A DNA stretch of 64,000 nt, taken from Corydoras sp. C115. Its lineage: Eukaryota > Chordata > Actinopteri > Siluriformes > Callichthyidae. This document shows, one piece after another, positions 1-10,406 of the stretch. How positions within the stretch are numbered: position 1 is the first letter of the stretch; every line of letters begins with the position of its first letter. The notes under the pieces were generated by a model. It did not search any database. It worked only from the letters and a program-made list of their open reading frames with translations, and was not told the DNA's origin. Both the position numbers and the translations under genes were made by a program. The stretch covers positions 265,001 through 329,000 of the forward strand of contig JAFMOC010000309.1 in assembly GCA_019802505.1 (NCBI GenBank). The letters run 5' to 3'.

Positions 1-119
1 CACACACACAAACGCGTGCACAACTAACAACTCTGTTAACCGGCATTTTAAAGTTGTGTTATTGCGGCGCAAACTACTCAGACATCAGCTCAGCACAAAT
101 CAGTATAACACACCCACAA

Positions 120-197
<78 letters not shown>

Positions 198-293
198 CAC
201 ACACACACACACCTAACAAATCTGCTAACCTGCATTTTAAAGTTGTGTTATTGCGGCGCAAACTACTCAGACATCAGCTCAGCACAAATCAGT

Positions 294-327
<34 letters not shown>

Positions 328-405
328 ACAAATCTGCTAACCTGCATTTCAAGGTTGTGTTATTGCGGTACCAACTACTCAGACATCAGCTCAGCTCAAA
401 TCAGT

Positions 406-463
<58 letters not shown>

Positions 464-573
464 CACACACACACACCTAACAAATCTGCTAACCTGCATT
501 TCAAGGTTGTGTTATTGCGGTACCAACTACAGAGACATCAGCTCAGCCCGACTCTGTAGAACCTTATCAACCA

Positions 574-606
<33 letters not shown>

Positions 607-610
607 TAAA
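1..610. repeat. Compound minisatellite: four ~85-bp units separated by (CA)n tracts
   Basis: A unit containing TTGTGTTATTGCGG and CAGACATCAGCTCAGC occurs four times (about 25-109, 213-296, 327-410, 476-560). The copies are separated by CA microsatellites of different length, and the last copy is followed by a CA tract to about 601. Copies 1-2 share GCGGCGCAAAC whereas copies 3-4 share GCGGTACCAAC, so the block seems to have grown by pairwise duplication. It begins about 20 bp downstream (gene sense) of the SH3 exon donor. Frames through it are open only because CA repeats encode Thr-His; no protein is proposed. Confidence 0.9.
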
Positions 611-630
611 GGTAAATGAGAATAACTCAC

Positions 631-788
631 CCTGACGAAGTTATCTGGAAAAAGGCCCCGTCGACCGTCCACCTCGCCCTCCCACCAGCCCCCCTCATCC
701 TTCCTGATGTTGCTGATGATGTCACCGACGGCGATGGTCAACTCGTCGTCGTGCTGGGCCTGATAATCGAACTCCACCACGGCCTCCA
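631..788 (-). CDS. sh3kbp1: SH3 domain exon 2 of an SH3KBP1/CIN85-like adaptor
   Basis: SH3KBP1 (CIN85) is a cytoplasmic scaffold with three N-terminal SH3 domains that bind proline-arginine motifs in CBL and endocytic partners and couple receptor signalling to internalisation. This exon encodes nearly all of the first SH3 domain. Visible landmarks, counting the start Met as 1, are the ALYDY-like segment VEFDYQAQ (6-13), the acidic RT loop HDDELT (14-19), the tandem tryptophans GGWWEGE (34-40) and the PDNFV motif (49-53). On the minus strand an acceptor (AG at 790-789) precedes TGGAGGCC and a donor GTGAGT follows at 630, leaving a clean codon boundary after Arg54. The first base of codon 2 must come from an upstream exon; 38739-38742 supplies exactly ATGG. 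The wording matches SH3KBP1 better than its paralogue CD2AP. Later SH3 domains lie outside the window. Confidence 0.9.
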
Positions 789-1003
789 CTGAAAACACAA
801 CACTTCACATTACAGCTCAGCTCTCCACTGCAGCTTCACCCTGAAACCACGGCTCCAGCACAACAAACCTTCATCAATGCACCGTCCGCTTCCCGTCACC
901 ACATCGAAGAGGGAACGTGTGAGAACGTGTGAGAACGGCGTGTCGATGCTTCAGTTACATAACCACAGCAACATCAGAAGATACGGACCAACAGATACAC
1001 GCT
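789..1003. other. Intron 1 sequence next to the SH3 exon, no feature recognised
   Basis: Apart from the acceptor-proximal pyrimidine-containing stretch for the SH3 exon, no repeat, ORF or motif is recognised here. A short direct repeat of GAGAACGTGT is visible near 915-935. Confidence 0.5.
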
Positions 1004-1735
1004 TATAACACTCACCGGTCACTTTATTAGCTCCACCTCCTCAGTTCTACCCTGTTCCTCAGTTCCACTGATCATATAGATGGACTTTGAAGTTCTACAG
1101 GTACGTTCTGTAGTCCATCTGTTGCTCTACATACATTGTTAGGCCGCTTTAGTATGTTCTCCGATGATCAGGAGGTGTTCTCAGGACGGTGGTGGATGAT
1201 GGTCAGTACTGCAGTGATGCTGACATGGTGGTGCAGGTGTGTGAGTGTGTGTTGTTCTGTACGAGTGGATCGGACACAGCAGTGCTGCTGGACAGAGAAC
1301 AGTCCACCAATCAGAACATAGACATCGGCCACTTTATTAGCTCCACCTCCTCAGTTCTACCCTCACTGTGTGTGTTTTCAGCTCCACTGGTCATATAGAT
1401 GGACTTTGAAGTTCTATAGTTCCATTCTGTAGTAGCTTTAGTATGTTCTCCGATGATCAGGAGGTGTTCTCAGTACGGTGGTGGATGATGGTCAGTACTG
1501 CAGTGATGCTGACATGGTGGTGCAGGTGTGTGAGTGTGTGTTGTGCTGTACGAGTGGATCAGACACAGCAGTGCTGCTGGACAGAGAACTGTCCACCAAT
1601 CAGAACATACACTCATTAGGTTCTGCTCATTGGTTCTCCACTGATCATATAGATGGACTTTGTAGTTCTACAGTTCCATTCTGTAGTCCATCTGTTGCTC
1701 TACATACTCTGTTAGTCCCCTATTATTGTTGTACT

Positions 1736-2054
1736 GTAGTGGTTTAGCATGTTCTCCTCTCAGCACTGGGGATCCAGCTTCGAATCCCAATATGAATTGA
1801 GTTTCCAGGTTCTCTCCGTGTCCACATGGGTTCATGGGTTCTCCGCTTTCCTCCCATATTCCAAAAACATGGATTCAAGGTCAATTGAATGCTCCAAATT
1901 GCCCCATATAGAGTGTGTTTGTGTGTGTGTGTGGGTAAGTGTGTGCCCAGCAATGCATTGGCACCCTGTCCTGGGTGTATCTGCCCAGCGCCAAATTGTT
2001 CTCCCCTTGATGGACATGGGGAACCCCCCCCCACGACCCTAGTAAAGGATTAAG
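1736..2054 (+). mobile_element. tRNA-derived SINE, nested in the foldback element
   Basis: The copy runs from a truncated A box (GTGGTTTAGCATG) through the CCCCATATAGAGTG core to the GACCCTAGTAAAGGAT end, without an ATGG tail. It splits the foldback element and is therefore younger than it. Confidence 0.85.
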
Positions 2055-2287
2055 TACTGTTCTCTGTGCAGCAGCACTGCTGTGTCTGATCCACTCGTAC
2101 CAGCACGACACACACTCACACACCTGCACCACCATGTCAGCATCACTGCAGTACTGACCATCATCCACCACAGTACTGAGAACACCTCCTGATCATCGGA
2201 GAACATACTAAAGTGGTGGTGCATGTGTGTGAGTGTGTGTTGTGCTGTACGAGTGGATCAGACACAGCAGTGCTGCTGGAAACAGAA

Positions 2288-2607
2288 CATCCATCCATTA
2301 TCTTCCGCTTTATCTTCTACTAGGGTCGTGGGGGGGGGGGTTCCCCATGTCAATCTAAGGGGGAACGTTTCGGGCGCTGGCAGATACACCCAGGACAGGA
2401 CGCCAATCCATCGCTGGGAACACACTCACTCACACAGACACACTATATGGGGCAATTGACCTTGAATCCATGTTTTTGGGATATGGGAAGAAAACCAGAG
2501 AACCTGGAGGAAACCCATGCGGACACGGAGAGAACATGGAAACTCCACCCAGATGGGGATTCCAACCTGTATCCCCAGCGCTGAGAGGTGAACATGCTAA
2601 TCACTAC
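2288..2607 (-). mobile_element. tRNA-derived SINE, nested in the foldback element
   Basis: On the minus strand it ends in the ATGGATGG tail (seen as CATCCATCCATTATC at 2288) and keeps the B-box region in degenerate form. It lies in inverted orientation to the SINE at 1736-2054, inside the same host element. Confidence 0.85.
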
Positions 2608-2735
2608 AGTACAACAATAATAGCAACAGATGGACTACAGAATGGAACCGTAGAACTAGAAAGTCCATCTGTATGATCAGTGGAGGAACGGTGAGCCTGC
2701 TGTACCTAATAAAATGGCCGGTGAGTGTTGTTTAA

Positions 2736-3143
2736 TAAATGCCAGTAGTTCTAGTAGTTCTCAGTGTTCTACACGACATGAACAGGAAGAAATGAAGAGG
2801 CCACAGAGAGAACCTTGAACCTGTGTAAAGCGTGCATGTTTTCCCTCTGACTCAATGCGCAGAGACAAAGTCAATACAGTGGAGAACACGCAAAATCTCA
2901 CACGGCTATACGGTTAAAAGGGAGTGGCCAAACGCCTGTTCTGCAGCCTTTGGAACCTCTAATAATGTTGTGCTTTTACACCAGAACTTTTGGTGCGAAC
3001 CAGAGTCAGCTGGGGCAGAAAGTGTTCTTCGTTTTATGAGATAAAAAACCCCGGGGTTCTAATCCAGATTAGACTTTTATAAAAAACCCTGAAACCAGGG
3101 TTCTCCGTCACAAAATGTTATTTCATGTTTACATAAATTACAC
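2736..3143. other. Low-repeat intronic stretch
   Basis: No coding feature is recognised. A hairpin AACCCTGAAACCAGGGTT lies at about 3083-3101, and related CCAGAACTT / GAACCAGAG words nearby suggest an old MITE remnant that I cannot classify. Confidence 0.4.
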
Positions 3144-3483
3144 TGGGGCGGCATGGTGGCTGAGTGGTTAGCATGTTCACCTCTCAGCGCTAGGGATCGA
3201 ATCCCAATCTGGGTGGAGTTTCCATGTTCTCCCCGTGTCCGTGTGGGTTTCCTCCAGGTTCTCCGGTTTCCGCAGTCCAAAAACATGGATCAAGGTCAAT
3301 TGAATTCTCCAAATTTCCCCATATAGAGTGTGTCTGTGTGAGTGAGTGTGTGTCCAGTGATAGAGTGACGTCCTGTCCTGGGTGTATCTGCCCAGCGCCT
3401 GAAACGTTCTCCCCTGTATGGGTATGAGGAACCCACCCCGTCACCCTAGTAGAGGATAAAGCGGAAGATAATAGATGGATAAT
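3144..3483 (+). mobile_element. Full-length tRNA-derived SINE
   Basis: All parts are present: head GGCGGCATGGTGGCTGAGTGG, B-box region (GGATCGAATCC), conserved AGTCCAAAAACATGGATCAA, the CATATAGAGTGTGTCTGTGTGAG core, a short C-tract and the GATAAAGCGGAAGATAATAG end with a short ATGG tail. Confidence 0.9.
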
Positions 3484-3526
3484 CATAGTGTGATTGCCTT
3501 ATAATTTCTCCATTCTATAAAACTAA

Positions 3527-3858
3527 ATGCCCCATAGAGTGAGTGTATGTGCGCATAGTAATAGATTGGCACCTGGGAGTATCTGAGCAGCACCCAAAAT
3601 GCCCCCTCCACTCCCACCCTGCGACCCAAACAGAGAATTAAGTGGAAGACAATGACTGAATGAACTTATAATAACTTTAAAATGCCAAACGCAAAATCCT
3701 GGGGTGGGGGGGGGGGGTGGGGGTAGGGTGTCGGGGGGGGGGCCGTTTCGGGGGCTGGGCAGATACACCCAGGTGAGGGCGCCAATCCACACACACACAC
3801 ACACTACATAGGGATGATTCTGATCGGGGCAGCCAATTCACCTTGAATCCATGTTGAT
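3527..3858. mobile_element. Two truncated SINE fragments, tail to tail
   Basis: A plus-strand 3' portion (3527-3664) is followed by a minus-strand portion (3695-3858) with an enlarged, interrupted poly-G run at about 3706-3742. Both are diverged. Confidence 0.7.
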
Positions 3859-3875
3859 GAAGAGCCCTAAGAATA

Positions 3876-4408
3876 CTATGGCTGCAACAATGAATCGATA
3901 AAATCGATAAAAATCGATTATGAAAAGTGTCAATATATCGATTCGTTGGGTCGCACGATTTCCGCGTTACTCGCAATGTGGTGACCGCTTACGTCACCTG
4001 CAAAAAAATAGCGGGTTGAAATAAATCATACAAATGAAACAGCAACGCAAAAAAAACTCCGGTTAAATCATCAAAACTGTGGGAACACTTTACGCTTCAC
4101 ACAAATAAAGAACGTGGAACATGCAGCTCGGCGAAAATTTATTTGACCTGTATGCAGCACCACGGTGATGTTCCACCACCTGAAACGGAACATGTTGAGG
4201 ATAAAGGAGAGACGGGGATGAGGCAACATATTACAGCTACACAAATTTGTGTAATTTTATTTATTTTTTCACACCCTACGCTACATATTTTCCCAGTGTG
4301 TGTGAGATTTGTGTTTAATTGCTTTTTAGGCTTCATGGTGGGGGGGGGGGGGGGTTAAGTTATCCAATTCATTGATTAATCGAAAAAATAATCGACTGAT
4401 TAATCGAT
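3876..4408 (+). mobile_element. Degraded hAT-type element
   Basis: The left end GGCTGCAACAATGAATCGAT (about 3881) and the right-end AATCGATTAATCGA sequence (4372-4406) match the intact element at 50547-51775. The interior (about 4075-4230) contains KLWEHFTLHTNKE-like reading and GDVPPPETEHVED, resembling a decayed N-terminal BED-finger region of a hAT transposase. The terminal TTGCAGCCCTA is missing, replaced by a SINE that begins at 4409. Confidence 0.7.
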
Positions 4409-4568
4409 CTTGTCTGCGTGGGTTTCCTCCGGGTTCTCCGGTTTCCTCCCACAGTCCAAAAACATGGAGCAAGTCAATTGAATTCTCCAAATTGCCCCAT
4501 ATAGCGTGTGTCTGTGTGAGTGAGCGACCCTAATAGAGGATAAAGCGGGAGATAATGAATGAATAATG
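4409..4568 (+). mobile_element. 5'-truncated SINE
   Basis: It starts inside the SINE at GTCTGCGTGGGTTTCC and runs to GATAATGAATGAATAATGAA. It also lacks part of the middle between GTGAGTGAG and GACCCTAATAG. Confidence 0.8.
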
Positions 4569-4668
4569 AATAAATAACATAATTTAAACAAAATTTTGAA
4601 ATGAAATGAAATGAAATTTTTAAACCATTTGAACTGAAAAAATCCTTTCTAAATCGAAAATGATTCTG

Positions 4669-4732
4669 AATCGAATCGTGACCTCGAAAATCGAATCGAA
4701 TCACCAGACACAGAGATTCGCACCCATAAATC
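4669..4732 (-). mobile_element. Terminal fragment of a second hAT-like family
   Basis: The AATCGAATCGTGACC and GAATCACCAGACACAGAGATTCGCACCC words are the reverse complement of the left end of the element beginning at about 47588 (GGGTTGCGAATCTCTGTGTC). Confidence 0.55.
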
Positions 4733-4883
4733 CTTAGTTGCAACTTTAAAGGAAATAAAAAGTGGCCGAAACGTTCTAAAAACGCTGTTATTGGATTTCT
4801 TTCCATCCTCACAGCACACACTCAGGTCTTGTTGGTCATGTCATGATGTGTGAGTGAAAGAGGTCATTAAAGATGACCTATTA

Positions 4884-5110
4884 GGGGAGTGGTAGCTCAG
4901 TGGTCAGGGTGTTGGGCTGTCAATCTGAAGGTTGGGGGTTCAAATCCCAGGTCCACTGAAGTTACCAGTGTGGGTCCTTGAGCAAGACGCTTAACCCTCA
5001 TTACTCCAGGGATGTTGTGATTAACCCTGTGTTCACCTTGTAAGTCGCTTTGGATAAAAGTGTCCAATAAATGACCAAATGACCAAATATAATGTAAATG
5101 TAAAAAAACA
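4884..5110 (+). mobile_element. V-SINE-like tRNA-derived SINE
   Basis: A second SINE family: A box GTGGTAGCTCAGTGG, B box GGGTTCAAATCCC, a central CCTTGAGCAAGACGCTTAACC, then the AAGTCGCTTTGGATAAAAG 3' domain and a TGTAAATGTAAA tail. The central and 3' domains are those known from vertebrate V-SINEs. A second good copy lies at 52807-53013. Confidence 0.8.
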
Positions 5111-5455
5111 TTTACATTAAAAAAAAAAAAAAAGCGGTACCTAGCGGTTTGAGGAAGAGGGTATATGAATGAGTCATAACGGACATTGCTTAAGGATGCA
5201 GATGTATGTGGTTGTGAAGGAAACCCAAAAATTGCTGCTAATTTGCACCAAACTCACATGAACAGGAATCACGGTCCATTACCTCATTTTAAAACTCGAC
5301 CATTATTGCGTTACTTTCTTCAAAAGGTTTATTAAACTGCCCTGTTTGCATTTTTTGCCCCGGCTGCGTCCTGGTTTGAACAGTTCGTAGGGGTTTTATT
5401 CTCTAAACGGAATTATAAACCTAAATTCATCCATCTTTCATTCTAACTCTATCAA
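5111..5455. other. Intronic stretch with no recognised feature
   Basis: After a poly-A run (5119-5133) the sequence is moderately AT-rich and shows no ORF, repeat family or motif that I can name. Confidence 0.4.
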
Positions 5456-5468
5456 TTATGTGCAGATT

Positions 5469-5820
5469 CATTCATTCATTCATCCATTATCTCCCGCTTT
5501 ATCCTCTATTAGGGTCGCGGTGGGGTTCCCCATGCCCATCCAGGGGAGAACATCTCGGGCGCTGGGCGGATAGACCAGGACAGGGCGTCAATCCATCGCT
5601 GGGCACACACTCACTCACACAGACACACTCTATATGGGGCAATTTTGAGAGTTCAATTGATTTGATCCATGTTTTTGGACTGTGGGAGGAAACCGGAGAA
5701 CCCGGAGGAAACCCACACAGACACGGGGAGAGCATGGAAACTCCACCCAGATGGGGATTCGAAACGGGAATCCCTAGTGCTGAGAGGAGAACATGCTAAA
5801 CACTAAGCCACCGTGCTGCC
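5469..5820 (-). mobile_element. Full-length SINE with target-site duplication
   Basis: The element is flanked by TTATGTGCAGATT (5456-5468) and TTATGTGCAAATT (5821-5833), a 13-bp target-site duplication with one mismatch, which defines both ends at base resolution. The minus-strand tail is (ATGA)n/ATGG and the head ends GGCAGCACGGTGGCTTAGTG. Confidence 0.95.
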
Positions 5821-5910
5821 TTATGTGCAAATTATAATTTTGTTATTATAAATATAACTCCAGCCAAATAAAACCTCTGTCCCATGATTTATTCACAATA
5901 ATTAACACTG

Positions 5911-6592
5911 ATGCAGTGGCTCAGTGGTTAGCATGTTCTCCTCTCAGCACTGGGGATCCAGGATCGAATCCCAATCTGGGTGGAGTTTCCATGTTCTCCC
6001 CGTGTCCCCGTGGGCTTCCTCTGGGTTCTCTGGTTTCCTCCCACAGTCCAAAAACATGGATCAAGTACAATTTAATTCTCCAAATTGCCCCATATAGAGT
6101 GATTGACATCCTGTCCCAATATGGGCGGAGCTTCCATGTTCTCCCCGGGTCCATGTGGGTTTCCTTTGGGGTTCTTTGGTTTACTCCCAAGGTGAACTGG
6201 CTGCTTTAAATGACACTTGAAATGCCCCCCCTCTAACTGGGCGGCACGGTGGCTTAATGGTTAGCATGTTCTCCTTTCAGGACTAGGGGTCTAGGTTTGA
6301 ATCCCAATCTGGGTGAAGTTTCCATGTTCTCCCCGTGTCTGCGTGGGTTTCCTCCGGGTTCTCCGGTTTCCTCCCACAGTCCAAAAACATCTCTTAGAGG
6401 TAAATTGGCTGTTCTTAATTCCCCCTGTCTAAAATGCACTATTTAGTCTGTCTGAGGGAGCTCAGTGATGGATTGGCGTCCTGTCCTGGGTGTATCTGCC
6501 CAGCGCCGGAAACGTTCTCCCATAGATGGGTATGGAGAACCCCCCCCCCGACCCTGCAAACCTAGTAAAGGAATAAGTGCAAGATAATGAGA
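5911..6592 (+). mobile_element. Two consecutive SINEs, the first rearranged
   Basis: Copy one (5911-about 6225) loses its 3' half and picks up a second partial CAATATGGGCGGAGCTTCC segment. Copy two (6239-6592) has an intact head GGGCGGCACGGTGGCTTAATGG but a diverged end. Confidence 0.8.
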
Positions 6593-6610
6593 TTAGAGGA
6601 GAACATTCAT

Positions 6611-7396
6611 TTAGAGCATTCAGCACTAGGGATTCCCGGTTTGAATCCCAATCTGGGTGGAGTTTCCATGTTCTCCCCGTGTCCGTGTGGGTTTCCTCCG
6701 GGTTCTCCGGTTTCCTCCCACAGTTCAAAAACATGGATCAAGTCAATTGAGTTCTCCAAATTGCCCCATATAGAGTGTCTGTGTGAGTGAATGTGTGTCC
6801 AGTGATAGATTGGCGCCCTGTCCTGGGTGTATCTGCCCAGCGCCCGAAACGTTCTCCTCTGGATGAGCATGGGGAACCCCCCACCCCCACCCCCACAACA
6901 TTATTGACAATAACACACATCTCTGAGAGCTTCACATTCGTAACAATGCGTGATATAAATTCATTCATTATTTTCTGCTTAGAGCGGCACAGTGGCTTAG
7001 TGGTTAAGCATGTTCTCCTCTCAGCGCTAGGGATTCCCGGTTCGAATTCCAATCTGGGTGGAGTTTCCATGTTTCCTCCCACAGTCCAAAAACATGGATC
7101 AAGTCAAATGAATTCTCCAAATTGCCCCATATAGAGTGTGTGTGTGTGTGTGTGTGTGAGTGTGTGTCCAGTGATAGATTGGCGTCGTGTCCTGGGTGTG
7201 TCTGCCCAGCGCCCAAAACGTTCTCCCCTGGATGGGCATGGGGAACCCCCCACGACCCTAATAGAGGATAAAGCGGAAGATAATGTTTCCTCCAGGTTCT
7301 CCGGTTTCCTCCCACAGTCCAAAAACATGGATCAAGTCAATTGAGTTCTCCAAATTGCCCCATATAGAGTGTGTCTGTGTGAGTGTGTGTGTGTTC
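6611..7396 (+). mobile_element. Run of head-to-tail SINE copies
   Basis: Three copies: 6611-6896 (5' truncated), 6982-7286 (full head, 22-bp deletion removing the CCGTGTCCGCGTGGG region) and 7287-7396 (a piece starting at TTTCCTCCAGGTTCTCCGG fused directly to the previous GATAATG end). Confidence 0.8.
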
Positions 7397-7489
7397 CAAG
7401 ATGAAGACGAAGAAAGTCCGATCACAATTCTTTTTTGGTGTGAGCATCACCTCTCGCTGCACATGACAATTTAAATTCTACATTATCAG

Positions 7490-7735
7490 GTTCCACAGTT
7501 TCTGAGTGAGTTGATTCAATCATATAAGCCAACACGTGAGCTCAGATCTCAAGGTGCTGGTTTACTCTTAGCTCCTAGAATAAATAAAGTTACTGCTGGT
7601 GGAAGAGCGTTCTCCCACAAGGCTCCTCAACTTTGGAATAGCCTTCCAGTTACTGTTCGTGATTCTGAATCACTATTAATCTTTAAAAATAAATTAAAAA
7701 CACATTTATTTAATCTTGCGTTTAATTAATCCCCT
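7490..7735 (+). pseudogene. LINE reverse-transcriptase C-terminal fragment
   Basis: An open stretch of about 73 residues reads YKPTRELRSQGAGLLLAPR, then GGRAFSHKAPQLWNSLPVTV and FKNKLKTHLF. This pattern is the typical C-terminal tail of fish non-LTR retrotransposon ORF2 proteins; I favour the CR1/L2-like group but cannot prove the clade. Nothing upstream encodes the polymerase core, so this is a 5'-truncated dead insertion. Confidence 0.75.
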
Positions 7736-7799
7736 GTAGATAAAGATGTAGGTCTCAGACTTGGCTGTGTTGGGGGGTAATCTGTGATCACCAGCAAAG

Positions 7800-8265
7800 A
7801 ATCGTGAAAACGTGGTAGAACATTATTTTTAAAACATGTACCGGAAATGGAAACCTACAGATTAATATAAACAGAGAGCCATTTCCTGATGAGCACTAAA
7901 CCAATATCCTGTTACTCAGCAAACAATGTTTACTTTAAAAACCGGACTAGATTACATCACGAAAGCGTTTATTAATAACTTAATTATTAAACACATTTAT
8001 GAATCAAACCTTGTTTTTTTTATTAGTGTTTTTATAACTGTTTTATACAAAATAATACTAAATTACTCGAGCTTGTTTATTATAAATAATATTACGGGAA
8101 AATCACGCCGTTTTATATACTTAAATGATCAAATGATGGTTTCTTAAATGGTCAAAATTTGGCCAAAAATGGCCATATTACAGAAGACAGTTAATAAAAA
8201 ACAGCTTTACAACAGCGATAAGGCTCAGTGCTCATCAGGAATCAGCTCTCTGTTTATATACTTAT
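7800..8265. mobile_element. AT-rich repeat with inverted ends, type unknown
   Basis: AAACAGAGAGCCATTTCCTG plus ATGAGCAC (7870-7897) is inverted at about 8230-8260 (GTGCTCATCAGGAATCAGCTC). A related left part occurs at 27190-27415 (GAACGTGGTAGAACAA, then AGAGAGCCATTTCTTGATC). The interior is very AT-rich without an ORF. It is probably a MITE. Confidence 0.5.
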
Positions 8266-8269
8266 AAGT

Positions 8270-8299
8270 GACCCTAATAGAGGATAAAGCGGAAGATAA
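8270..8299 (+). mobile_element. SINE 3'-end fragment
   Basis: Only the terminal GACCCTAATAGAGGATAAAG and CGGAAGATAA words remain. Confidence 0.6.
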
Positions 8300-8334
8300 G
8301 ATTTGTTTGTATACTGTGTGTTTTGGTGAAACTA

Positions 8335-8563
8335 AAACAAGTTTTCATGCTATTTGCTGGAACGTGTTTAATAAAAGAGCAATTCTAACAGATCCGACAA
8401 TACTAACATGATCTGTGTAAACAGAGTTCAATATAAAAGCCTAACAAATAGACATTGACCCCGGTAGATCTCGATGACCTGTCCAATGGAAAAGTAGATC
8501 TCGATGACCTGTCCAATGGAAAAGTAGATCTTGGGCCAGAAAAGTGTGGGCACCCCTGTCTTA
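8335..8563 (-). mobile_element. Right half of a small hAT-like element (CACCCCTG end)
   Basis: It shares ACCCCGGTAGATCTCGATGA and GCCAGAAAAGTGTGGGCACC with 52082-52679 and 53958-54152. Here the GATCTCGATGACCTGTCCAA block is duplicated in tandem with a 39-bp period (about 8467-8526). Confidence 0.6.
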
Positions 8564-8639
8564 AACCAATACTGTAAAGTACCAGAGATTTATTGACCTG
8601 ATTAATAATTCTACAGTGTAGCTGGTTTTCTTCAGAACT

Positions 8640-8677
8640 ACTGATTGTGTTGTTCTCATTTGTAAGTCGCTTTAGAT
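8640..8677 (+). mobile_element. V-SINE 3' fragment, left part (split by a transposon)
   Basis: TTGTAAGTCGCTTTAGAT continues at 9812 as CTTTAGATAAAAGCGTCTGC (to about 9856). The two halves form one V-SINE 3' domain split by the hAT-type element 8678-9811. Confidence 0.75.
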
Positions 8678-9811
8678 CAGTGCTTCTCAAATAGTGGGGC
8701 GCATAACAAGAAATCACAGAGCAAGTGATATTAAGTGCACTGAACAAACCCACAAGAGACAACATGGAGAAATATTTAACAGAGATGGTGGAGAGCTTGC
8801 CCGGCCGCTCAAGGAGGATGAGTCCCCCATTGAGTCTTGGTCCTCCCAAGGTTTCTTCTTTAAATAACAACATAAAAGGGAGTTTTTTCTTGCCACTGTC
8901 GCTTCGGCTTGCTCTTTGGGGGTTTAAAGGCTTTTCATTCTGTAAAGCTGCTTTGTGACAATGTACTGTTGTAAAAAGCGCTCTATAAATAAATTACTTG
9001 ACTTGACTAGAAAGGCGGAGAGAGACGAAGATAATGAGAGCAACAAAAGTCAATCGAAAACTAAATGTCGAAGCGAATGTAGCGCCTGGTTTCACTGTAA
9101 CTGTAACTTCACTGTAACTGTAACTTCACTGTAACTTCACTGTAACTAAGGTGGAGACGAAGAAAGACCGGTGTGTCTTCTGTGTCTTTAAATGTTGGCA
9201 GCGGACAGCGTGAAGCCAAATGAATGAAGACGTCACTTAAAGACATTACACCCCAATCACACTGATAACCGCTTGAGTTTTTAATCGTAAACGTGACGTG
9301 TAGAGCAGCAATCATAACGCTTTATGAAAGCTACTTCAGAAAAGCTGTGCTGCAAAACGGACGCGTTGGAGACATCAGTTCCGATTTCCTCAAAAAAACA
9401 GCACAAATCATTGTATTAATTTTTGTTTCGTAGATTAAAGTTAATAAATTGTTCTCCTGAATTAATGTTGTTCATCAATTTGAATTTAATTTTTCAGTAT
9501 CAAATTCCAGTCAGTTCAAAAATGTTTCTGGTTTAAATAAGGATTTCATTCGTTTCTGTTACAAACTAAAAAACGAAGTTAATAAAATATTCTTTGTTCT
9601 AAGTTGATCTATATTTCTTTCTTTTTTGTTTTCTTTATTGTTAATAAGGATACATTGTTATAAAAGAGCTGTACTTAGAACACATTTATAGACCATTTTG
9701 TCATGTACAGGGGGGGGGGGGGGTGAGTGTGTGTGTGTGTGGGGGGGGGGGCGCAAAATGTTTTCTTCTTCCTAGGGGGGGGGCTTAACAGAAAATAATT
9801 AAGAATCCCTG
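8678..9811 (+). mobile_element. hAT-type element (CAGTGCTTCTCAA family) with perfect 8-bp target duplication
   Basis: The left end CAGTGCTTCTCAAATAGTGG and right end AAGAATCCCTG form imperfect inverted termini. CTTTAGAT is present immediately outside both ends (8670-8677 and 9812-9819), an 8-bp duplication as expected for hAT transposition. The interior reads MEKYLTEM before an inserted fragment (about 8788-9010) and continues RRETK-like afterwards, compatible with the start of a decayed transposase ORF. Sister copies are 25933-26872 and, inverted, 47959-49462. Confidence 0.9.
8788..9010 (+). mobile_element. Retroelement 3' fragment nested in the hAT-type element
   Basis: It contains CTTGCCCGGCCGCTCAAGGA, TTCTTGCCACTGTCGCTTCG and AAAGCTGCTTTGTGACAATG and ends in TTGACTTGACT. 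The sister element at 25933 lacks it. It is the same family that forms the tandem array at about 21985-23620 in the other orientation. Confidence 0.75.
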
Positions 9812-9864
9812 CTTTAGATAAAAGCGTCTGCTAAATGACTAAATGTAATGTAAAGACATGGAGG

Positions 9865-9958
9865 AAAAAAAGTTCTTTATCCAATTCATCGATTAAACGC
9901 GAAAAAAAAATCGACCGATTAATCGATTATCAAAATAATCGTTAGTTGCAGCCCTAGT
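9865..9958 (+). mobile_element. hAT-type right-end fragment
   Basis: CGACCGATTAATCGATTATC and AATCGTTAGTTGCAGCCCTA reproduce the right terminus of the element at 50547-51775. Confidence 0.8.
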
Positions 9959-10392
9959 ATACAAGAACTCATCTCACACATGAGCTGAAAGTGGGAGAAG
10001 AAAGAATGCCAACAACGGAGGAAGGATAAAAATCGGATAACGATAGTGTGGTTGCCTTATATCTCAAAAATAAAGTACATGTCTCATCATGTACAACATG
10101 CACCCAAGACACTGCAAGTCCACCATCTCATCAGAACATTTACTATCAGACTCTACCATCAAAAAACAAAGCGCTATGATGACTTCGCCTATTGGTCATG
10201 CTGCCAATACGTGCCTTCAGAGATTTGCAGAGTTTTACAAATAACGACTTTGTCTTCAGCCGATTCAAAGTGACTCCATATTTCGGGATGCGTTCAGTCT
10301 TTAGTGATGCTCGTTAATGCTCGTCTTTGGCTTTGAGTGGCGCTGTCCAATGACTGGATTCTCAATGACGTCCCGCCCATTTTGGAAATCAA
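9959..10392. other. Low-repeat intronic stretch
   Basis: No repeat family recognised. A 75-codon open frame (10046-10273) has no recognisable domain and no splice context that persuades me. Confidence 0.4.
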
Positions 10393-10406
10393 TACGTACC
10401 ATTAAT

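Larger units (their letters stand above)
1004..2736. mobile_element. Non-autonomous foldback DNA element with inverted ends, interrupted by two SINEs
   Basis: The left end reads ACACTCACCGGTCACTTTA (about 1008-1026). The right end (about 2693-2728) is its inverted counterpart, with AATAAAATGGCCGGTGAGTG. Internally a block with CGATGATCAGGAGGTGTTCT and GACACAGCAGTGCTGCTGG is present twice forwards (about 1150-1305 and 1440-1590), once inverted (about 2060-2215) and again forwards as a shorter piece (2220-2285). The stretch 1674-1732 is the reverse complement of about 2612-2650, so the arms can fold back. The left end and first block are tandemly duplicated with a ~290-310 bp offset (second end copy at about 1325). 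No transposase is visible. SINEs sit at 1736-2054 and 2288-2607. I recognise this layout as common in fish genomes but do not name the family. Confidence 0.75.

Noticed and set aside
54..635. 193-codon Thr-His rich frame
   Set aside because: Translation of CA microsatellites and an 85-bp minisatellite next to the SH3 exon.
3144..3240. tRNA gene suggested by A and B boxes in the SINE heads (many positions)
   Set aside because: The heads cannot form a full cloverleaf with matching acceptor stem and are always followed by the SINE body; they are tRNA-derived promoters, not tRNA genes.
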